A model generated the notes under the pieces. It worked only from the letters and a program-made list of their open reading frames with translations. It was not told where the DNA came from and did not search any database. The translations under genes and the position numbers were made by a program. 64,000 bases of DNA from Linum tenue (taxonomy: Eukaryota > Streptophyta > Magnoliopsida > Malpighiales > Linaceae), in the NCBI GenBank assembly GCA_946122785.1, contig CAMGYJ010000002.1:21116492-21180491 (forward strand), in the 5' to 3' direction. How positions within the stretch are numbered: the stretch's first letter is position 1; each line of letters begins with the position of its first letter. Positions 47,643 through 57,062 of the stretch are shown here, in pieces.

Positions 47643-48007
47643 GGTCGACCTCGTACCAGATTAGGTCGACCTCGAAACCAATACTTGATCTTCATTTGAC
47701 GTCAAATGATTGGACACTTTGATAGAACACTTATCTTCTATCTGGTCGACCTCTTTCCTTATCCGGTCGACCATTTTGTTAATGACTGCCATCAAGTGGT
47801 CGACCTATATACCTTAGGTGGTCGACCATGTTGTTTCTGACGCCAACGAAATGGCCGACCGAGGTTTTATTCTGGTCGACCAAAAATAACAACTTAAACT
47901 AAGTGTGGTCGACCAGGTGGTCGTTGAGGTCGACCGCAATGCTTTCTCGTGCAGCCCAAATTAGTCAATTCGGTCGACCGCCATCAGGATTCAGGATTAG
48001 GTCGACC
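47643..48007. repeat. GGTCGACC array 4 (right end of MULE)
   Basis: Pairs are 47643/47664, 47744/47765, 47853/47874 and 47907/47928 (21 bp), 47798/47820 (22 bp) and 47972/48000 (28 bp). It mirrors array 1 at the left end. Confidence 0.9.
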
Positions 48008-48053
48008 GAAAAGTCCATGTCACGGTGACATGCATGTCATAGTAGGCATACCC
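47994..48053 (-). repeat. Right terminal inverted repeat of MULE
   Basis: 46 bp (47994-48039) perfectly match the left end. The terminal 14 bp are diverged, as at the left end, and the TSD follows at 48054. Confidence 0.85.
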
Positions 48054-48452
48054 TAAAAGTTTATATGGCAATATTGTTTAGAATATAATTATTTACAGTA
48101 TGATGATAAATTCATACTCGTGGTTACCTGAATATCCGTGATTACCCGATGGGTAGAGTATGGTTATATCATTTTAGTACTCGGTGGCTATTTGACTGAA
48201 TATTTTAACCGATCGTACCCGACAGATTAAGGTATGGTATAGGGTGAACCCGCACCCGGTCTTACCTATTGCCATCCCTAATAGCACATGCTCATACGAC
48301 TACCATGCGTCACAAAATAATGCCCTTGAAAAATCAATAGTGAAATGTAGATCATTTTCCATTCAAATAACGAAAACAAAAAGAGAGACCTAATATACAT
48401 TTTGAGAGTGATCTCTGTATCCTACTCTCCATCCATAACCCTGTTTCATCCT

Positions 48453-50122
48453 CTAAAACCCAAGGCTAATCCCACTCTCAGACCTCCAATGCCGAGCCTT
48501 CTCAAACCCATTCACACACTTCTCAAAGTCATCAGTGGCCTGATCAATCTCTTCCTCGTTGTTCATCACAAACGGACCCAATTGCGCCAAAGGCTCCCCC
48601 AACGGCTGCCCGCCGACCAATATGAATCTGGCCGGCTTGGCTGTTTTGTTCCACGCCTCCAGCCCATCCCCCCCACCGCTGCTCAGAAGCAGGAGATGGT
48701 GAGCCGATGCGGTCACAGCTTTACTTCCACTCCCAAACCCTCCTTCTCCGTCGAGCACGTACACGAATGCGTTCCACGATGCCGGAATCGGCTGCTGCAG
48801 CCTTGCTCCCGGCTCGAGCGTGAAATCCAAGTACATGGTTGGCGTCCTCGTGTACACCGGTGACTTGGCTCCCAAGGCTTCCCCTGCTATCACTCTCACC
48901 TTCACTCCGTCCTCGTTCGATGCTTCCGCGATGTCCTTGCTCGAGATTTCTTGGTACCTTGGCTCTATCCTGTTTCGGGAAAGTTAAATCAAATGGGTAT
49001 CTAGTCAATTTTACTAGTGAAACGTATAATCAAACATTAGGCAGAGAGTCATTCATGGACAAATGATTGAAAGATTGGAGCTTTAATTAGGCAGTTAACT
49101 CACATTTTGTGCTTGGAAGAAAGGTTGATCCAGAGCTGGAGACCCTTTTGAGTGCCTTGAGCTGCAGGCATCTCGGAGTGAACGATCCCTCTGCCGGCCG
49201 TCATCCATTGCAAGTCGCCGGCTGCGATTGTCCCTTTGTGACCTTCGAAATCTTCGTGCAGGACCGAGCCCTGTAAGAAAATTTCAAAACAATTTTTTAA
49301 TCCAAACAAATCCAAAGTATTTGGTACCACCATGGCCCAGCTAGTGCCCTTGGGATCTTGCTGCCGACCATGCCCACAAAATAAAAGTTCCGAAACTTCT
49401 TTTTTCTTTCTTCTTTTGTTTCTGTGGAATATCATATTCTTTTTGGTAGCTAGTGGAGAAACGGCGATACAAATGACAAAGTCAAATTGGATTTTTTTTT
49501 CCTCAGGGCAATTTACCTGTAACATGTACGTGACCGTCTCGAAACCTGTTGGACAGAAAACAGAGTAAACAGAAAAATTCAGTCTTTCCGCTCTTAATCC
49601 CATTGCTGGATTGAAATGTAAACGGAAGGGTGGAAATTTCAGGGAGAAAAAACCAGACCTCTGTGTGGATGATCGGGGAACCCTGCTGGCGCAGTGACTG
49701 TTTGTTTAGAAGAAGAAGGAAAGGGAAATTAGTAACAAAAGGAAGAAGAAGGAAAAAAAACAGAGGAGGGGGCAAACAGAGTGAAAACAGAGCATAGCAA
49801 GAACAAAGTAAAAAACAGAGCACCAACCAGAGAACTCATCAAGAGCAAGGAAAGGATCGAAGTATTTCAGCTCGAATCTGACAAAACAAACAAAACCCAT
49901 TATTAGACATTAATCACAAACTCCTTATAATTCATTGAAGACGACTCCAATGAAGGATCAAACACCTGATCCCTCATATGAGCAAGAAAAACAAGACTGT
50001 CATTACCTTCCAATGCTCCTTCTAACAATGGCGCCGACTCCCTCGTGCTGAGGCCTGGCCAGGAACTTCCTCACCACCTGGCGGGATTCACGAACGACGC
50101 AAGAATTCTCTCTGTCTGGCAT
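48453..50122 (-). CDS. Pirin-like protein
   Basis: Pirins are cupin-fold, metal-binding nuclear or cytosolic proteins; in plants one binds the G-protein alpha subunit. Inferred minus-strand exons are 50122-50007, 49877-49828, 49697-49659, 49545-49517, 49270-49104 and 48969-48453, all GT-AG and in phase, coding 305 residues, the normal plant length. The metal site is conserved: HPHRGFETVTYML, read across exons 3 and 4, and GIVHSEMP in exon 5, matching the three His and one Glu of known pirins. The C-terminal cupin half is the last exon. The ATG at 50122 gives a family-like N-terminus (VVRKFLARPQHEGVGA). The gene looks intact. Confidence 0.92.
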
Positions 50123-52461
50123 TTCTTTCGTTTCCAAATTAGGGGGCTTTGGTGGGTTTTCTTTCTTTCTGGGGTTACTTTCTCTGTGTTTCTAGCAGTG
50201 AAAGCAACTGCAAAGAACTGGCAAATTTGGGAGGATGAATGGGAAAGAACCTACTTTATATACAACAAATTACAAGGACGGATCGCCGAATGGATAGTTA
50301 GAGTCGAAAAATATAAAACAAAAATCAATTATTAGGACGATTTCATCAGTTCTCATGCCTGTCTTGTTATTAGTTTTTTTTTTTTTTTTTTGGAAGGTCA
50401 ATGCATAACACAAGGCAAAGAGATTTAGCGTTTATTTAACAAACACCGTGTCCATTAGCTGGCCACGCCCAGCCCCGATGACCTCAGCATAGCGTTCTTA
50501 AGATGTCATCTTAGGAATTTCAATATGGGCCATTGAACGGCCGACACGTGTACGAATTTGATTTCTTTTTTTATTTTCTGTAGTTTACACTTTTCTTTTG
50601 GTTCGTTGGAGTCTGGTGGTGAGATCCCATGATGACGTCAGCATGAGATGTAGTCCAAGAAGTATTTTGAATTTTCCCTTTTCTCTTTGCTCTGTGCAAG
50701 GGTCAAACTGTTATTCCTGCTTGGACACCAAACTTTTGCCATGTTCATTGGCAGGTCAAACTCAATACTTAGATCTGTCTTCAAAAATGAACTTATGAGT
50801 TTCGAAATGAGGGCGAATCTTAAATTACATACACTTTCCTTTCCAAAATCAACCAATGTTGGTGCTCGTGCAATTCTTATTTCTAGCTCGGGGTTATTGG
50901 TAAAAAAGGTATTTGAGCTACTTGCATCACTCACGCTCTATTGCTATAGAAGATTATTCAATTTTGCTCCTCCTTATTTTTTCTCGATCTATTCATTACA
51001 CACAAGTCCACAGATCTTCGACGAAATTCAAAGAATACCGCAAGAGTAATCTGCAAATGTCTCACAATTTCATGTTCTCTCACTCTTTATTATGCCGGCT
51101 ATGAGAACAACTAAAACGAACATATTTGTCTCTCTTTCTCTTGCCATACAATATGTTTTCTCGTTTTTCATGACCAATTGTCATATGTCAATATCTTCTG
51201 TATTTCTTATTCAATTTTATTTATTTATAGATCATGTACGACTTTGGTAATGGTGTAAGAAAATATTACAATGACGAGAAACCCTACTTGAGGTTGGAAA
51301 ATTATATTTTGCTCGGTTTAGGAAATAGACAACAAAAAATGTTGCGATTGCAATAATAAAAAAAATTACAACATTTGTCGTAAGAAAAAGTTGGAAATCG
51401 TTTTTTTTTTTTTTACGAACACCACATAACATCGTGGAACATATGCAAAGTAACGCAAGAGTATCAAAGTGGACCCTTCTTTTAGGCCCTACGGAATAAA
51501 TACATGGGCCATGAGACTTGGATTTGAGCCCATGAAGTGCGTCTACGTGGACACTCGATGACCAACATGCAGTGAAGGATGACATCACTGCTAGCAAAGC
51601 GTGATGGTCTGATGGATCTAATTAGAAGAACAAATTAAAGGGTGAGAAAACAAGAAGCCCTAAGTCAAAACCATAACGTGGAGGACTCTTTCTACTACTA
51701 AGAATCATTCCTCAAACATTTGGTCTTTGAATGATGAATGTTATGAAATTGGAACATGAGCCAAGGAACAAACACATGCCGTAATAACTCTAGAGGAAAT
51801 CAAGAGGGATCATGCGTTTTGAAACGAAAAAAACACGATAAAAAAATGTTGTATATTTATATTGGATTTAATCAGTATTAAACTGATATATAAAAATCAA
51901 AGTATTCGTAAAAAAACAATCAAAATACCAAGCATCAAAATTTTATAGTCTTAATTAAGAACACGAACTCTTAGCGAAGAGGATGAAGCTCGAACTCAAT
52001 AACATAAATTTTTATTTAAAAAGAAAACTGAGGCACAAGCTAGTCAATTTGAGTGCTTAACCTTCCAAATCAGACCATTACACTAATAAATGTTATAAAT
52101 ATTTGAAAATATCTATAAAATATACAAATTAAATATATGATTAATTATAAAAACAACAATGACATCAGGGTTGGAGATTTGACCATAGGTGGAGGCAGGG
52201 CCTTTTGGTCTTATCTTGGGATATGGGTAAATTTCGGAGGAACAAAAATACGTCATATATATTATATTTCGTCACTGTAACACAACTCATTATTTGTTCA
52301 AAAATTGACATAAAATTAATTTATTATACTACAAACAAAATTTCAATTGTAATAAAGACCTAATCAAATCTCTTTTCTCCTTATAACTATTCGATCTTTT
52401 CCCCAAAAACCCTGAAATTGTCTAGCGACAACGACAATCCACTAGTTTTGATTCTACCAAA
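50123..52461. other. Intergenic region upstream of the pirin gene
   Basis: Likely pirin promoter at the left. Poly(T) near 50370-50391. The rest is AT-rich; only short unsupported frames were seen. Confidence 0.5.
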
Positions 52462-53222
52462 TAGGGGTGTACATGGGTCGGGTGGTCCGGGTTTAGGCAT
52501 TTTAATCATCCGACCGATGCACTACGGTTTGGGAAATATTAAACCCAAACCCACACAAAAAAATCTAAACCCTACGGTTTGTTTCTAATTGGGTTGGCGA
52601 TATTTTTAAGTAAAAACCCAACCCAACACAAAATATGTAATTATTCTACATCATAAAAATATTTTATAACAAATTAAAAATTCAAACGAATAAACCGAGG
52701 TGAAAGGTATCAAAATTCACAAATATTGTTTGAATTTTAATAAAACTTGATTTACTTCAACTTATGTCTAGTTTTTTTCACGACATGTGTTGAAATAGGC
52801 TAAAAAGGTTACAAATGAACGCATCCATAATATGATATTCTTTTAAAATTGTACACAAGAAAAAAAAAATTACGTGAATCATAGCTATATTAAATATATG
52901 TCTAAACTTTAAGTCGAAGAATGCGTTAGATTAGTGAGACTTTAAGAGAAAAACATGGCGAAATATCTTAATTTTCTCATAAGTATGACTATATACGGCA
53001 TAAATATTTTTTTGGATACGAACTCATACCAATAATTGGAACACGGGTTGGGTCGGGTTCTACGGGTTGTGTAATCCAAAATCCAAACCCAACCCAAAAG
53101 AGGCGGGTTGTACAAAAGAAAACCCTCACCCAACCCAAAACCTTCGATTTAGCAATAAATACGGGTGGGTTGGGTCGGGTTGGACGGGTGGGTCGGTTTG
53201 CGGGTGTGTTTGTTCACCCCTA
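52462..53222. mobile_element. hAT-like non-autonomous element, 761 bp
   Basis: Starts TAGGGGTGTACATGGG, ends TGTTCACCCCTA. A perfect 8-bp duplication CTACCAAA lies at 52454-52461 and 53223-53230. Subterminal DNA is rich in GGGTTGGGTCGGG repeats. No coding capacity. Confidence 0.85.
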
Positions 53223-53230
53223 CTACCAAA

Positions 53231-53628
53231 TACAACTGCAAGTATAAAAGAGCATTTTTCAACTTTGAGTTATATTAAGAACAAGTTTCCAAGTCGATTT
53301 AGCGACCAGTTTGCTAATTCTTGTTTAGTGAGATACATTGAAAGAGACTTTTAATAGTGTAGACAACGAATATTTTTGCGTTTCTTTCACAATATTAAAT
53401 CCCTTCGTGGTTGTTGAAAACAATGATTATATAGTCGGTTGTTTTTAATATATGAATTAATTAATTGAATATAAATAATTTTAATTATTTTTTATTAAAT
53501 AAGTATATATTTAAATTATGAAAAAAGATAGGGGCGGTTTGAAATGCTGCCTCCACCACTGGATTTGACGACCTGTTTACACAAGAGTTGACGTCAGTGT
53601 AAGAGTGATCTGTTTTTCTTTGTTCTTG
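53231..53628. other. Noncoding AT-rich DNA
   Basis: Nothing recognised between the hAT element and the foldback element. Confidence 0.5.
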
Positions 53629-53640
53629 CCCTTTTGGGGG

Positions 53641-54240
53641 AAAAAATCCCACTGTACACATGTTTTTAAAAAAAATTCTCAGAATACACATGTTATGAAA
53701 AAAATTCCCAATCTACGCATGTTTGGGCCTTCACCGCGTCTGTCTAAGGCGGTGATTGCTTCACCGCGTTAAAGAAGAGCGGTGAGTGCATCACCGCGTT
53801 AGAGAAACACGGTGAATGCCTGACCTGCGTCAAATCTTTAAAAAAACGTAATTTTGTGCTCGGTTATCCGATCGTGATGAAATTTTTTTTGATTCCGCAT
53901 TGCAAGATCTCGAAAAATTATGCGGAATCAAAAAAAATTTCATCACGATCGGATAACCGAGCACAAAATTACGTTTTTTTAAAGATTCGACGCAGGTCAG
54001 GCCTTCACCGCGGCCGTTGAATGCGGTGAAGCAATCACCGTGTTTGTCTACAGCGGTGATGCAATCACCGTGTTTGTCTAACGCGGTGATGCACTCACCG
54101 CTCTTCTTCAACGCGGTGAAGCAATCACCGCGTTAGTCTGACGCGGTGAAGGCCCAAACATGCGTAGATTGGGAATTTTTTTATAACATGTGTATTTTGA
54201 GAATTTTTTTTAAAAAACATGTGTAGAGTGGGATTTTTCC
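53641..54240. mobile_element. Foldback element with CACCGCG repeats, about 600 bp
   Basis: Nearly the whole element is one inverted repeat, with a small centre near 53905-53925. Outer ends are AAAAAATCCCACT / AGTGGGATTTTT-like. Within each arm, TTCACCGCGTT-type units repeat about every 25-30 bp, more copies on the right than on the left. The 12-bp CCCTTTTGGGGG occurs on both sides (53629-53640, 54241-54252), compatible with a 9-bp MULE-type TSD overlapping the termini. Confidence 0.8.
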
Positions 54241-54252
54241 CCCTTTTGGGGG

Positions 54253-54660
54253 CATTTTAAGTTTCTGAACAATGCTGCCGGCCAGCTGTTCCATAAAGTA
54301 GAAGCCATCAATGTATATCAGGGAAGATCAACGACTTTAACTATTTTGACCAACTTATATACATAGGATCACCTAAAGCTCCCACCTAAATGGGATTAGA
54401 GCCCCATAATCCACAAAATCATTGTTAGTATTAGGACTATAAATTCAAGAATAAATGGTCTCCTCTTCCACCAGCTATTCTTCCCCGCATACAGAAAGTA
54501 GCCATAATGGGTAATGGAAAGGAGGAGCCACGATCAAGTTCTTTTTCGCAATACATCATACCCTCTGTCTTTAAACTTTGCCGAGTTACTGGACCTTGGC
54601 TCAAGGACCATTCATCCATCCTCCAGCTGCATCCAACATAGTTTCTCCTCTGTCTGTCCG
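54253..54660. other. Noncoding DNA
   Basis: No gene or repeat boundary was seen. Confidence 0.45.
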
Positions 54661-55470
54661 TTTTTTTTTTTTACAAAAGATATTCATATATTGATACCAA
54701 AGTATAGATAATTACACCCTGGAACCAAGCCAGGTTCGAAAATCAAAGAAACGACTCATAGTCGGGTACAAAGAGAGGGCTTTCCTAGCCACCAAATGGG
54801 CTACCCTATTACTACTCCGACCTACAAACCGCACACTAAACCCAGGGCTATTACCAAAATAATGTAAGACTTCTTCCAAAATGGCACCCATCCGGTTGTC
54901 CCTAGCATCCTTGCAATTGATTTTATCAATGATGATCTTGGCATCCCCTTCGAATCTCATCCCCGTAAAACCCTGCCCCAAACACCAAGCAATAACCTCC
55001 CGGAGCACAAGCAACTCCACCACAACTGGGTCATCAATCCCTTGAAACTGAATCCCGTTAGCCATAAGAACATCCCCAGAAGGAGACAGAAGAACCATGC
55101 CACCTGCTGAATGTGATCCTTTCCTGGTAGCCCCGTCCCACTGGCAAGTAAACCCTGCAGCCTGACCCGGCCCACCTGACCGTGGAACCATCGGGGGAGA
55201 AGGCATGGGGGGCACATCCACCGTCAACCCCACCCATTCCTCATACTGCTGGGAAAACTGCCTCATCAACGCGGGGAACCCAAATTGCTTTCCTTCAAAC
55301 ACCACCCAATTTCTAGACCGCCAGATGCGCCAAAGAACAGAGACCACTGCCATGAGGAGCGTCGGCTGTTGAATTAAGGTCATTAACCGTTTAAGAAACA
55401 GAGGAAAAGTATGGCGAGGAAACCCCTCCCCTAAGTACTCTAGCCTCGAGTGTCCCCAGAGCACACACTG
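54661..55470 (-). mobile_element. LINE 3' end, strongly 5'-truncated
   Basis: A poly(T) run (54661-54672) marks the poly(A) tail of a minus-strand LINE of the same family as 21593-23461. Only the C-terminal RNase H part remains. Confidence 0.75.
54712..55464 (-). pseudogene. LINE C-terminal RNase H domain
   Basis: An open 250-codon frame ends at the natural stop. It covers the region after zf-RVT (FKRLMTLIQQPTLLM, WRIWRSRNWVVF) and a plant-type RNase H domain (FTCQWDGATRKGSHSAGG, VVELLVLREVIAW, FEGDAKIIIDKIN, RSSNRVAHLVARKAL). It is a truncated remnant but its frame is clean, so insertion may be young. Confidence 0.75.
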
Positions 55471-55568
55471 TCAATCCAGTCGGTTAGTAATTTTGGGGTT
55501 GGGAGAAGTTGGAGAAGAATGGCAAAAGAGAATAGGCAAAAGATGGAAGGCAACAATTTGTAGATGAC

Positions 55569-56914
55569 TGATAGACCGTCATTTACACATGTTTTTACCC
55601 TCATACTTACACCGTTTGAGGTGTTGATTCTTGTGTTTTAGGCCGATTTCACGCTAGGTTGTGCTTGTTTGTGTTATTTCAGGTCCTAGTACGTGAATGA
55701 AGGCTTAGGAGCGAGTCTGGGGTCGATTGGACGAAGAACGGACGAAGGGCGAGCTTTTTGGGGAGTGCACGGGCAGACCAGGAGGCTGCACGGCCGTGCA
55801 CTTGAGCCATTTGGCCGTGCGCCTCACGCCGAGGCCATGCACGGGTAGGCCATGAAGCTTGCACGGCCGTGCACCTGGCCGTGCAAGATGGCTGAGTTCG
55901 ACTTAAGTGGATACGCTGCGTTTTAGAGCTGCACGGCCAGAATGGTGGGGTGCACGGCCGTGCACCTGGCCGTGCAACTCGGGGAAAACCGGTTTTAAAG
56001 CCTAATTCGAGCCAAAAGTGGGAGATTGGAGTTTTTGAGAGACAGAGCGGTTCCTAGAGAGAGAAAGCGACGAACAAGAGCCTCCAAGTGCCCTAGATCG
56101 ATCTTCAACACCATTGGAGCTTGGTTTGAGCTTGGAGAAGTGCCGATTCAACGTCCAGGAGCAGAAATCCATCTTCACAGTATGATTTCCGCGTCTGATT
56201 CTGCTTTTGCTTCTCTCTCCATGGAGTAGTTCTCCCATTCATCTGGGTGTGGGAAACCCTAGTTCTGTATGTTAGGTTTGATTGTATGAACCCAAGTGTT
56301 GATTCTATGATTTGATTATATTCGATTGAGGTTTGAATGATTGAATGGCATGAATCCTGATTAAATTCCTGTTGTTTCTGCTTTAACCTAGAATGATAAT
56401 ATCTGCCTAGGTTGATAGAGTATCCTTAATCGAAGGTAGTGAATTGGTGACTTTAGTCGAGGAGCCAATTCACTATTCTGTACCGAATTCCATTCGGTAG
56501 TGGAGGTTTTGTTCATAGGGCCTCAATCTGTTTACTCCGGTGTAGGTTAGTCGCCAGCTAGAGACTCAGATTGAGAGGGTCTGAAGACCTTTAGTCGAGA
56601 CTTCAGACTGATTAAGAACCTTCCGCAGTATAACTATCATAGAAATTGAACTTGGTAATTATAATCCGGCTTAACTGCAGACTAGGGGGAACCATATCCG
56701 GGTGACCTCTCTTAACCTGAATACAACTGTTTTAGTTGTTTTGCGTGCTTGTTAGTTTAGAACTTCACTAAAGTTTCATTGCTAGATAATACGAATTCAC
56801 TGAGTAGTCATCACATCTAGGACCCGGGTTGACAATAAAACCCAAACACGCTATACTACGCTTTAGGAAGTGGTTACACTTGGCCAATTTCTAGAGTGAC
56901 AGTAACAGCGAGTC
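55569..56914 (+). repeat. 5' LTR of element C
   Basis: Starts TGATAGACCG and ends GCGAGTCA, about 1346 bp. Its 3' two thirds align well with LTR B. Confidence 0.85.
55765..55980. repeat. Palindrome block of LTR C (TGCACGGCCGTGCA)
   Basis: Perfect 14-bp palindromes lie at 55787-55800, 55860-55873 and 55951-55964. Half-sites (GGCCGTGC, TGCACGGCC, TGCACGGG) lie between them. Confidence 0.85.
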
Positions 56915-56921
56915 AAGTTTT

Positions 56922-56939
56922 TGGCGCCGTTGCCGGGGA
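56922..56939 (+). promoter_or_regulatory. Primer binding site of element C (tRNA-Asp)
   Basis: Identical to the 18-nt primer site of element B. Confidence 0.9.
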
Positions 56940-57062
56940 CGGCTAGGTTGTTGAAGAAAAGTGATTTCTGTTACTTTAGCATTTTCATTTTCGCATTGAG
57001 TTTTTGCTTTTCCCGCTTGTGCCTTCACGGGTTTGCTTTGCTTGATTGTGTGCAGACAGTGC

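Larger units (their letters stand above)
24938..48053 (+). mobile_element. Large FAR1-type MULE with three genes and GGTCGACC arrays
   Basis: A perfect 9-bp duplication TAAAAGTTT flanks the element (24929-24937 and 48054-48062), the MULE target size. Inverted termini start GGATTTTGC / GGGTATGCC and include 46 bp of perfect identity. Three plus-strand genes follow in order: Ulp1-like protease, FAR1-type transposase and an ORF2-like gene. GGTCGACC arrays lie before, between and after them. Element B (12.2 kb) is nested in the first gene, so the MULE itself is about 10.9 kb. All three genes carry a few inactivating changes. Confidence 0.85.
24564..48280. mobile_element. hAT-like non-autonomous element, split by the MULE
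   Basis: The left end TAGGGATGTCAAT (24564) and right end ATTGCCATCCCTA (48280) are near-perfect inverted termini. The flanks TTAGCACA (24556-24563) and ATAGCACA (48281-48288) match at 7 of 8 bases, an aged 8-bp TSD. Without the insertion the element is about 590 bp, with ACCCG/CGGGTA-rich DNA like the elements at 10888 and 52462. It is the oldest layer of the nest. Confidence 0.75.

Noticed and set aside
24952..48039. MULE ends placed at the limits of the perfect 46-bp inverted repeat.
   Set aside because: No matching flanks there. Moving the ends out to 24938 and 48053 gives a perfect 9-bp TSD and GG termini.
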